Of a DNA stretch of 64,000 bases, positions 55,427-64,000 are shown piece by piece (position 1 is the stretch's first letter; each line of letters opens with the position of its first letter). This DNA comes from Diplonema papillatum (taxonomy: Eukaryota > Euglenozoa > Diplonemea > Diplonemida > Diplonemidae): assembly GCA_030068145.1 (NCBI GenBank), contig JAPJBO010000059.1, forward strand, positions 181,001 through 245,000. The letters run 5' to 3'. A program made the position numbers and the translations under genes. The notes beneath the pieces are model-generated. The model did not search any database. It saw only the letters and a program-made list of their open reading frames with translations, and was not told where the DNA came from.

Positions 55427-56032
55427 AACTGGGGTTGTCCCACATTTTTGGGTCACCAATACTGACGTTTGAGGGTTGTCCCACTTTTTTGGATCACCAA
55501 TACTGACGTTTGAGGGTTGTCCCACTGATTTCGATGACCAATACTCACGTTTGAGGGTTGTCCCACATTTTTGGGTCACCAATACTGACGTTTGAGGGTT
55601 GTCCCACTTTTTTGGATCACCAATACTGACGTTTGAGGGTTGTCCCACTTTTTTGGTCACCAATACTGACGTTTGAGGGTTGTCCCACTTTTTTCGATGA
55701 CCAATACTCACGTTTGAGGGTTGTCCCACTTTTTTCGATGACCAATACTGACGTTTGAGGGTTGTCCCACTTTTTTGGATCACCAATACTGACGTTTGAG
55801 GGTTGTCCCACTTTTTTGGGTCACCAATACTGACGTTTGAGGGTTGTCCCACATTTTTGGTCACCAATACTGACGTTTGAGGGTTGTCCCACTTTTTTGG
55901 ATCACCAATACTGACGTTTGAGGGTTGTCCCACTTTTTTGGATCACCAATACTGACGTTTGAGGGTTGTCCCACATTTTTGGGTCACCAATACTGGCGTT
56001 TGAGGGTTGTCCCACTTTTTTCGATGACCGAA
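55427..56032 (-). repeat. 41-bp satellite, left block
   Basis: About 15 copies of ttgagggttgtcccactttt, tttggatcaccaatactgac, g. Variants differ mainly in the ggatc/gggtc/cgatg word. Confidence 0.95.
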
Positions 56033-56033
56033 G

Positions 56034-56785
56034 TGGGACAACCCTCAAACGTCAGTATTGGTGACCCAAAAAAGTGGGACAACCCTCAAACGTCAGTATT
56101 GGTGATCGAAAAAAGTGGGACAACCCTCAAACGTCAGTATTGGTCATCCAAAAAAGTGGGACAACCCTCAAACGTTAGTAGTGGTGATCGAAAAAAGTGT
56201 GACAACCCCAAACGTCAGTATTGGTCATCGAAAAAAGTGGGACAACCCTCAAACGTCAGTATTGGTATTCGAAAAAAGTGGGACAACCCTCAAACGTCAG
56301 TATTGGTGATCCAAAAAAGTGGGACAACCCTCAAACGTCAGTATTGGTGATCCAAAAAAGTGGGACAACCCTCAAACGTCAGTTTTGGTGATCCAAAAAA
56401 GTGGGACAACCCTCAAACGTCAGTATTGGTGATCCAAAAAAGTGGGACAACCCTCAAGTGTCAGTTTTGGTGATCCAAAAAGTGGGACAACCAGTATTGG
56501 TGATGCAAAGAAGTGGGACAACCCTCAAACGTCAGTATTGGTGATCCAAAAAAGTGGGACAACCCTCAAACGTCAGTTTTAGTGATCCAAAAAAGTGGGA
56601 CAACCCTCAAACGTCAGTTTTAGTGATCCAAAAAAGTGGGACAACCCTCATACGTTAGTACTGGTGATGCAAAGAAGTGGGACAACCCTCAAACGTCAGT
56701 ATTGGTGACCCAAAAAAGTGGGACAACCCTCAAACGTCCGTATTGGTGATCCAAAAAAGTGGGACAACCCTCAAACTAACGTTTC
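56034..56785 (+). repeat. 41-bp satellite, right block (inverted)
   Basis: About 19 copies of the reverse complement (gtgggacaaccctcaaacgt, cagtattggtgatccaaaaa). The blocks meet at about 56030 (cgatgaccgaagtggg). Confidence 0.95.
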
Positions 56786-56857
56786 CGGACAGGTCACGGA
56801 CCACTGTCACCGATGGCTTTAGAATCTCGATGAAAGTGCTCGAAAAAGGTGAAAAAC

Positions 56858-56990
56858 ATGACCCCGGGATTCGCACCTGTGCCCTCAGTGTAGAGGTCCG
56901 CCGCACTGGTGAAAAAATCGACCCTGGCGGGATTCGAACCTGTGACTCTCACCGTAGAGGTCCGCCGCACTGTCAATTCGACCACATATT
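56858..56990 (-). ncRNA. Two tandem tRNA-like segments
   Basis: On the minus strand each contains gtgcggcggacctctac, then a B-box-like ggttcgaatcccgcc (first) or ggtgcgaatcccgggg (second). No complete cloverleaf or acceptor stem is evident. Likely tRNA-derived promoter remnants, as in SINE heads. Confidence 0.4.
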
Positions 56991-57367
56991 TATGCTGGGG
57001 CGGGGAAAAATTTTCTCAAGTTCGCTCAAGAAATATTTTTCGGATACCAAGGTGGGGGGGGTCCGGGGACCCACCTTTTCATTCTGCCAAGTCGGTGGGC
57101 AGGTGGCCCGCTCAGGAAAAAATCTGTGCTCCCATTGATTGATATGTTTTTTTCATCTTGCCCCTACGCATTGTAAGCGACGGAACTCCCTGGTGGCGAG
57201 CTCATATTCTCGCAGTCTTGCGCCGAGCAAGGTGCGGCAGTTCCAAAAAGCGAATTATTACTTGTTGGTGCATGATCGTTTTCCCACCTGTATTTTCCCT
57301 GTGTCATTTTCAGGTAAGGAACTCTGGTCTACCACCAAAACACGCTGCCTACGTCTTTTTAGCCTGC

Positions 57368-57458
57368 ACACTGTTTTGTTTGTGTGTACGTGTGTAAAGC
57401 CTGTTTTGAGTGATTTAGCACAGCACGCTGCCATCCGACACTTTTTGATGCATACAAG
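57368..57458 (+). repeat. Dispersed repeat G, copy 2
   Basis: cctgttttgagtgatttagc, acagcacgctgccatccgac and actttttgatgcata, as at 29247-29330. Confidence 0.75.
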
Positions 57459-57558
57459 CAAGCTTGCTACCAGAAAGAAAACAGAACACCCCTCCAAGCA
57501 GACGACTGTTGGCTGTTTGCGGATCAGCTGTCTCGCGCTGTCTGTACTTTATACATAC

Positions 57559-57942
57559 CAAGAGCAAGTACGCTTCTGTGACTTGGAGAAAGAGGACCCG
57601 AATGCTCGGGACGCGGTGGGCGGTCAACTCGTTGAGCACGTTTTCGACGTGCATCTTCAGCGCTGCGAGGTTCGGCGTCAGCGGCGGGAGCTCGATGCAG
57701 TGCTTCGTCAACGTGAACAGCCACCGGGCAGCCAGCTGCCGGTTCGCTTCGTTCGACGACGAGTTGTCCGAGTTCGACTGCGCCAGCGCCGACAGTTGCC
57801 GGATGCTCAGCGCCATGCGATCCGTGTTCTCCAGGATGGTCCGAATGTCCTCTCGGATCACCTTCGGCAGCTTCCCGTACTCTATCGTGAGGCTTTGCAA
57901 GTGCCGCAGCACCTGCTGCATCACAGAAGCGCTGTAGCCTTC
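57559..57942 (-). CDS. Exon B of helical-repeat protein gene
   Basis: 384 bp, 128 codons, phase 0 at both ends: acceptor cctgacacacag/GAAGGC and donor CTCTTG/GTATGT. Encodes EGYSASVMQQVLRHLQSLTI, then LPKVIREDIRTILENTDRMA, then RQLAARWLFTLTKHC and ALKMHVENVLNELTAHRVPS. These are amphipathic helices typical of an armadillo/HEAT-type scaffold. It continues directly from the exon A end (...EYFTAEGPIR). Confidence 0.85.
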
Positions 57943-58489
57943 CTGTGTGTCAGGGGGATACTTTTTGGTCAGGAAGCAACTGCGACAGCCAATTCGGTTG
58001 GCTTCCGGGAATGCGGGCAACTGCACCTTTGTACCACCGACACCCTCTGGGTGCTTCCAGGTTTCGCGGAATCGGGGGTTTGAAACATGATGATTAGTAT
58101 CAAAAGCCCGCACTCACGCGGCGTTGACTGTGGCTGGTCTTTGTAAGGGCTGCCTTGATGTTACTTTGATAACTCAGACTAAGCTGAAACTTCCGGGAAC
58201 TTTTCCGGCGCTTTTCCCCCCCCGAACAAAGAACTACCCTTAACCCAACTCCGATCAACCGGACATACATGGCCGGCTTAATCGGCACGTCAGGGCTCTC
58301 GGCCTCAACACCCCCCACACCCACCCATCGACTCGTTTTTTATTATTATTACGTTTTACCGGATTATCCGCCATTTTGTCCCTCGGGCTGGTTTTTGCAC
58401 TCGGCCACGCCCTCGGGCAACTTGACCAATTTTTTTGGGAGCATTTTTCAGACTACGACATTCGAGTTTGCAGGTATGCGGCGTTTTCG

Positions 58490-58672
58490 GATCTGGGTAT
58501 TGCGGGGGGCCAGTTCGGGTGTGCGGGTTTGGGTTTGCGGGTTTGCGGGTCTGGGTATGCGGGTTTGCGGGTCTGGGTTTGCGGGTTTGCGGTTCTGGGT
58601 ATGCGGGTTTGCGGCTGGGTATGCGGTTTGCGGGTCTGGGTATGCGGGTTTGCGGCTGGGTATGCGCAACAT
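58490..58672. repeat. G-rich minisatellite
   Basis: Tandem ggtatgcgggtttgcgggtc with short variants (gcggctgggtat). The plus strand is G/T-rich. Confidence 0.85.
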
Positions 58673-58744
58673 AACCCCACAAGTAATACCAAAAACCCCA
58701 GAGTCTTGAACCAATCATTCCCCCACGATCTGTAAATCCGGCCC

Positions 58745-59208
58745 TGTGTCACCAAATTCGACACCCTCCGTCACCAAATTCGGTTTTGCGTCACCAAATT
58801 TGACTCTGACTCTGCATCACTAAATTCGACTCTGCATCACTAAATTCGACCCGAAATCAGGTCCTGAAATCACCAAATTCGGTGCTGCGTCACTAAATTC
58901 GGCGCTGCGTCACTAAATTCGATGACTTTGGAATTTCATACCCAAAATCGACGTCACCAAATTCGACTCGCCATCACTAAATTCGGCTCTGCATCACTAA
59001 ATTCGGCGTTTTATCACTAAATTCGGCGTTTTATCACCAAATTCGGCGTTTCATCACTAAATTCGGCCCTCCGTCACTAAATACGGCCATGCGTCACCAA
59101 ATTAGACGTCACCAAATTCGGCGCTGCGTCACTAAATTCGGCGTTGCGTCACTAAATTCGGCGTTGCGTCACTAAATTCGGCGTCACCAAATTCGACCCG
59201 AATCTCTA
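58745..59208. repeat. TCACTAAATTCGG satellite
   Basis: About 25 irregular copies of cgtcactaaattcggcgctg or cgtcaccaaattcga, mostly every 18-20 bp with a few longer gaps. In the intron between exons A and B. Confidence 0.9.
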
Positions 59209-59225
59209 AATGAGACTGACCCGGC

Positions 59226-59897
59226 GGGGGCAAGGGTACCTGTAAATCCAGAGCCTCCAGGGCCCGGGGCCCGGGCCCCGGGCCCCGGGTTAGCGCTAGG
59301 GTCCAGATAGGGTCCAGGCCCACGGTAATCACGCCATCCAAGGATGGAATCTTCAATATTGCAGCTTCCACAACAAGCGGAGAGCAAGACGAGAAAAATC
59401 AAGAAATAAGCTTGATAAAATTTGATAAAAAAAGCTCACAGTCGTGCATTTACCATATGGGCTGAGCAGGCGGAGGCTCTAAGGTGAAATGGTCAAAATG
59501 CCCTGGGAAAAATGTAGGACAAAAACTTTCCGAAATGCGGGTTTTTAGGGATTCCGGCCCAAAAAAAAAAAAAAAAATTCAACGCCCACCTTGCCACCTG
59601 TGACCTTGGGTGAGCCGTGGTACCCTTTAGGCAGCCAGCTAGACCTGCCAGAACCTGAAAACCTCCTTCAGGTTTCGTGGCTGTGTCAAAAAATACATTC
59701 CGAGGACGTTTTTGAACGCTTTTGAATCCGTTGAGCTCAAGGACAGTCTGGGGCCCTGGAATGGAATTGTAAACGAATTGCATCTTGTACCAAAGAGTTT
59801 TTCCTTTGGTAATCGTTCAGGGCCAAAAACCCTGGAAAATTTTCCAGGGCCCGGGCCCCGGATTACAGGTACCCCTGGGGGGGGGGGGGGGGGGGGT
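59226..59897. mobile_element. Small TIR element next to exon A donor
   Basis: Left arm gggtacctgtaaatcc, then gggcccggggcccggg; right arm gggcccgggccccggatta, then caggtaccc, an inverted repeat of about 40 bp with a gap. About 640 bp, with interior A-tracts and no gene. A run of about 18 G follows at 59878-59896, 8 bp from the exon A donor GTATGT. Confidence 0.6.
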
Positions 59898-59910
59898 GAA
59901 AAGCACATAC

Positions 59911-62900
59911 CCTAATGGGGCCCTCTGCAGTGAAGTACTCGTCGAGGACGGGAAGGAAGTCGACGGGGTACTTGAAGAAGGCGGGCAGGCACCAGTGCAG
60001 GTCCGCGCGCATGAGCTCGTGCCGGACGGCCTCGAGCGTCGCGGCCTTCTGGTCCGACGGGGCGAAGCCGCGGAGGTCGTTCTGGGAGAGCATCTGGTCC
60101 GCGACGTGGTGGTACAGGATCTGGAAGCCGAGCAGCCGGGCCGACCACGCGTGGCCGGAGATGTAGACGTCGGCGGCGGAGCGCCAGCCGCCGATTTTCT
60201 CAAGCTTTTCGCTGTCGAAGGAGGACGGGACGATCGCGCTGTACAGCAGCCGGACCATCGTGACGTACGTGTGCTCGTCGGCTTGGACCGACGGCAGCTC
60301 GGTGAACCGCTTCAGCGCGCGCACGTCGACGGCTTGCACGTGCTGTGGATGCGGGATGCCGGTTGTGACGTCTGACGTCAGCCCCAGCCAGCACGTCATC
60401 GCCGCGGACAGCACGGTCTCGTCCTGCTCGTCGGACTGCACGATGTGCGTCAGCAGCTCCTGGCACAGGAACAGGATCTCCCCGTGCACCAGCTGCACCC
60501 ACGCGCACGCCGCCGCCCGCGCCTCCCGCCGCGCCGCCTCGTCCGCCTGGCAGATCGACCCGAAGAACTCTTGGTCCGCGAGCAGGTTCGCGTGGATCGA
60601 GAAGTTGAACAGCAAGTCGAACGCCGTGCACCGCACGCAGATGTACGGGCTGTCGACGAAGTCCCGGAGGGTGAACAGGGTCACCAGCGTCGAGAGCCGG
60701 AGCATGTCCTTCGTCCCATCCCGGATGTGCTGCGCGTAGGTGTCGCAGAGAGTCTTGATGAACAGCTTTTCGGCGAGCTCCCGGTCGTTCAGCGACGGGC
60801 CGACGCCGCCGACGGTGGTCGGCACCGACGAGAGGATCGACAGGACCTCCTGCATCTCCTCGGGCGTGACCTCCAGCGGGGTCTGGTCGGTGTAGTAGGA
60901 GTAGTGGTGGTGCCGGTACGACGGCGCGCGCAGGGAAAGGGTCGCCGAGCCGCGCTTCGAGAGGTTCGCGAGGCTCACGGGGGGCTGCAGATGGTGGTGG
61001 TGGTGGTGGTGGTGGTGGTGGGTACCTGGCGGGTATGCCTCCTGGCTGTCGTTCGCGGGGAACGGCGGCCGGGTGGCGCCGGGGGGCAGCCGGTCCTCGG
61101 CGTCGTCGCCTGGGCAGAGGAGGTGCGTGGGGACCGGCTGCGCGCCGCGGTCTGTGTACGGCGACGATTGCCGAGGGGTGTGCTTCGGATCGCTCGCCGC
61201 CGACCCCGAGCCCCGCCCGGGGGTGAGCGGCTGGAGGACGTCCGGCAGGGAGCACTCTTCCTCTCTGCCCGCCTTCGCGGTTCGGGTCGACGAACCGCGG
61301 CTCCGCGTGGTGTCCCGCCGGGGCGACTTCACCGCGAGACCCCCCCCCGCGGCATTGCCCGCCCTCCCCGGCGTCAGCGGCGGCTGGTGGTGCGCCTCGG
61401 GAACAAAGGTGCCCTCGGCCTCCGCCGCCGCCGGCTTCCCGGCTCGGTGCGAATTCCCGCGGCTCCGCGGGGCGTCTCGCCGGGGCGACTTCACCGCCAG
61501 ACCACTGGTGGTGGCGGCGGTGGTAGCAGTAGTGCTGCCCACCCTTCCCGGCGTCAGCGGCGGCTGGTGATGCGCCTCAGGCGCAGAGGTGCACTCGTCC
61601 TCCCGCCCCGGCTTCATTCCAGCCCGGTGCGACGACGCGCGACTCCAGGTAGTGGTGGTGTCTCTCCGAGGCGACTTGCCTCCATGGGTCGCAGTGCTGT
61701 GGTTGGTCGCCCTTCCGGGCGTCAGCGGCTGCTGGGGCACGTCGGCCGAAGAGGACTCGTCGTCCCTCGCCGGTTTGCCGCCGGCTCTGTGCGAAGAGGC
61801 GCGGGTCCTCGCGTTCCCCGCGAAGCCGGCGGTGTTGCTGTTGTTGTTGTTGTTGTTGTTGCTGGCCACCCTCCCCGGGGTCAGCGGCGGCTGCTGCTGC
61901 TGCTGCTGGTGGTGGTGGAGGTCAGCCGAGGAGGACTCGTCGTCCCTGGCCGGCCTCGCCGCCCTGCTCGGCGACGCGCCGCCGTTGTCGCGGCGCGGCG
62001 ACTTCGCAGCGCTGAAGCCGGCGCCCAGCGGCGGGTGGTGGGGCTCCGCCGGGGAGGGCTCCTCCTTACCGCCCGGCGCCGCCGCCTTCGGCGCGGCGGC
62101 GCCCCGCACGTTGTGTGCCGCCCGCCGCGGCGACTTTCCGGGCGGGCTCGCAGCGCCGCCGACGCCGTTTCCCCCGCCGCTACTTCCCGTAGGGTGCTGG
62201 TTATGGTGGTTATGGTGGCTATGGTGGTGGTGGTGGTGGTGGTGGTGGTGGTGGTGGTGGTGGTGGTGGTGGTGGTGGTGGTGGTGGTGGTGGTGGTGGT
62301 GGTGGTGGTGGTGGTGGCTATCGGGCCCTGCGGGTTCCCCGTTCGCCTCCGCCGCGGCGCGCCCGCTGCCGCTCCGGCCGAACGAGTGGGGGTGGGACCC
62401 CCCCGAAGCCGCGTGCTGGTTGGTGTTGCTGTTGCTGTTGCTGCCGCCCACCCCATTGTTCCCGTGGTGGTTGGCGCCGGCGTTCGGGTTGAGGTGGTGG
62501 TGGCTCGCCGCGGGCTTGGCCGCCGGGTCGCCGAAGCTGAGGTTCTCGACCGCGCCGCGGGGCGCGCCGGAAAACGACAAGTTGTCGCACGTCGCGATGC
62601 TGCCCGTGCTGCTGCTGTCCTCTGCGTCCGAGAACCCGCCGGTGGCGTGCAGGACGCGCGCGCCTTTGACCAGACCACCCTCCACCAAGCTGGGCGACGG
62701 CGTTCGGGAGCCGTAGGAAGGCACCCTCGGGTACCTGCAGTGGTGGTTCGGCGTCGCCTTCGAGACCGACGAAGGCGTCCTGTTCGGCCCCTGCCCGTTG
62801 CCCACCTCGCTGTTGGTCAGCCCCGGGGTCGACACGGGAGACGGGACGTGCAGCTGCACGACCGTGCGCGGGAGCCCAGACGACTTAAGCGGCATGGCCG

Positions 62901-63139
62901 CCAGCAGACCCGCGTAGGGCGACGGCCCGCCGCCCGTGTGGCGGGCGCCGGGCTGCTGGTGCCGTGTGTCGTCGAGCCCGAGCAGGTCGTTGTCGTTGTG
63001 CTGCAGCTGCTGCGAGTTGGAGAGAAGCGGTTTGAAGCCCTGCCCGGTTAGTGCCGGGAGGTCAACGTACCCGTCGTAGTCCAGCGCGTGCTTCAAAGAT
63101 GAGAGGAGGAGCGCGTCTTGCACCGACCGGCGGGGATGC
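59911..63139 (-). CDS. Exon A of helical-repeat protein gene
   Basis: 3229 bp: acceptor catacgcag/GCATCCCC (phase 2), donor ATTAGG/GTATGT (phase 0). About 1076 codons; earlier exons lie right of the window. The first 740 residues are low-complexity: Ser/Pro/Gly/Asn-rich with 32 consecutive His (62221-62316) and ten more at about 60990-61020. Five KSPRR and five PLTPGR sites alternate every 40-60 residues (proline-directed kinase consensus). Residues about 740-1076 are folded and helical (EEMQEVLSILSSVPTTVGG, RLSTLVTLFTLRDFVDSPYI, AFDLLFNFSIHANLLADQEF). This is armadillo/HEAT-like, continued by exons B and C. Family not recognised; a regulatory or trafficking scaffold is a guess. Confidence 0.88.
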
Positions 63140-63159
63140 CTGCGTATGGTGTATTTTGT

Positions 63160-63290
63160 AAACAATGCATTGTCAACACGAAAGAGAGCGCTGGCAGCGT
63201 GTTTGGGAGAAGATTAACCTAACGATCATGCAGGCTAATCCTCCCCCGGCACGTACAAACAATTACACGCCTATTATGTTTCCCAATACC
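63160..63290 (+). repeat. Dispersed repeat H, copy 2
   Basis: aaacaatgcattgtcaacac, gaaagagagcgctggcagcg, gaagattaacctaacgatca and ggcacgtacaaacaatt. Inverted relative to 8905-9060; it lies about 20 bp beyond the exon A acceptor. Confidence 0.75.
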
Positions 63291-64000
63291 GCAGTTAAAC
63301 GTGTTAATGTTTCATAGCTTCAGGTCCGGGGTGTTTCTTAATTAACTCGTTTCGTATTAAAACCGTTTCGTACTAAAAACGTTTCATATTAAACCCGCTT
63401 ACGGTACCCCGTTACAACACCCCCCAGTAACTTGACCCATGGATCGCGGGCGTGCACGGGATCCCGGATACAACGTTCGCTTCCGACCCGTGCTCTTGCG
63501 CAGCACGGGCTGAACAAGGTCAAGTAAGCCACTTCTGCATCAGTTCCTTCCCGCACATCCTTCAGTCTCCGATTGAGTTGGAAGACGGTGGCGAGCTTCG
63601 TGGTTCCTCCGACACTGCATAACTAGTTAAGAATGAGAAGGTACCTGGACGAGCGCATGAACGACGACGGATGCCCACCATGAGCCCGGGGAGTGAGGGC
63701 AGACGAAGGGGCGGAGCTGTTTAGCGACAGCGAACCGCCTCCTCGATCGGGCGCCTGCAGCGGAGCAGCGGACGCTGGTGTGGGGCTATGCCGGCCATCG
63801 CGCGGATGGCACGAAGGGGAGGTCGAGAGGGTGTGCGGCTGTCCATCATTCGCGTCGCACAGTCGGCGCCAGACGTCGGCGTCTGCACCTGCTTTTTTTT
63901 TGAGAGTTTACAGTGTGCGCGCTATCTGCCGGCCTGTCGACCGATAAAGAACAAAAAAAGTCGTAACCCAACACAGGACGAGAAGGAAGGAGCAGCACCA
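63291..64000. other. Intron or upstream region of helical-repeat gene
   Basis: Contains three near copies of cgtttcgtattaaaac (63348-63393). No further exon recognised before the window edge. Confidence 0.4.

Larger units (their letters stand above)
55114..57133. mobile_element. 2-kb TIR element built on an inverted satellite
   Basis: Ends GGGAGCACAGATTTTTTCCT, continuing into GAGCGGGCCACC, are inverted repeats of about 40 bp; similarity continues inward (ggacccaccttttc). The interior consists mainly of two head-to-head blocks of a 41-bp satellite, plus a ggggggctacgccccccg hairpin (about 55306) and two tRNA-like pieces. No transposase was seen and the target duplication is unresolved. It lies in the intron between exons B and C. 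Confidence 0.75.

Noticed and set aside
55427-56785. CRISPR-like array
   Set aside because: Units are contiguous 41-bp satellites with no unique spacers, and the locus is eukaryotic.
56890-56990. Functional tRNA gene
   Set aside because: A B-box-like word is present but no acceptor or T-stem pairing could be drawn.
60445-63051. 868-codon plus-strand open frame with a long poly-Val run
   Set aside because: Antisense of exon A. The poly-Val is the reverse of the His codon run.

Overview
This window looks like nuclear DNA of a unicellular eukaryote. Coding exons are GC-rich, mostly on the minus strand, and interrupted by GT..AG introns. The much less GC-rich remainder is packed with transposons, MITEs, satellites and short dispersed repeats. 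Nothing looks prokaryotic. The lineage cannot be fixed from this stretch. Two fragments of 18S rRNA (about 27905-28038 and 47990-48064) confirm a eukaryote, and a GC-rich protist (for example a euglenozoan) is only a guess.

Layout, left to right. (1) 188-14393, minus strand: five exons, with mutually consistent splice phases, of a giant gene open at both ends. It has a 1767-codon disordered/coiled-coil exon followed by short exons carrying cadherin-like repeats of the type seen in very large adhesins. A 3.36-kb, apparently intact hAT transposon (631-3987) sits in its last visible intron, about 30 bp upstream of a 3' splice site. The exon next to it was earlier triplicated in tandem, which left an empty-site paralogue. 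(2) 14690-18673: an element with terminal inverted repeats (TIRs), apparently carrying a nested 5'-truncated LINE whose product ends in an unusual triple Cys/His module. (3) 18.7-44 kb: mostly non-coding mosaic, with one convincing minus-strand exon of a copper type II ascorbate-dependent monooxygenase (about 22.6-22.8 kb), several MITEs, a second copy of the LINE (37500-38244), minisatellites and long microsatellites. (4) 44029-47212, minus strand: a complete two-exon, probably N-myristoylated dual-specificity protein phosphatase gene. Its 2.26-kb intron holds a coding-like minisatellite, a zinc-knuckle cluster and a 46-bp perfect palindrome. (5) 51969-63139, minus strand: three phase-matched exons (3229, 384 and 369 bp, the last with the stop) of a large helical-repeat protein. 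It has a low-complexity N-terminal half with 32 consecutive histidines and repeated SPRR and TPGR sites. Its introns hold a 2-kb TIR element built around a head-to-head 41-bp satellite, a second TIR element, a TCACTAAATTCGG satellite and a LINE reverse-transcriptase relic.

The three recognisable multi-exon genes are not an operon and no joint pathway is evident. What links them is structure: huge low-complexity exons followed by short exons, with introns as landing sites for mobile DNA. The most interesting items are the LINE Cys/His module, the hAT insertion with its in-window empty site, the satellite-bearing TIR element, and the repeat-protein gene.
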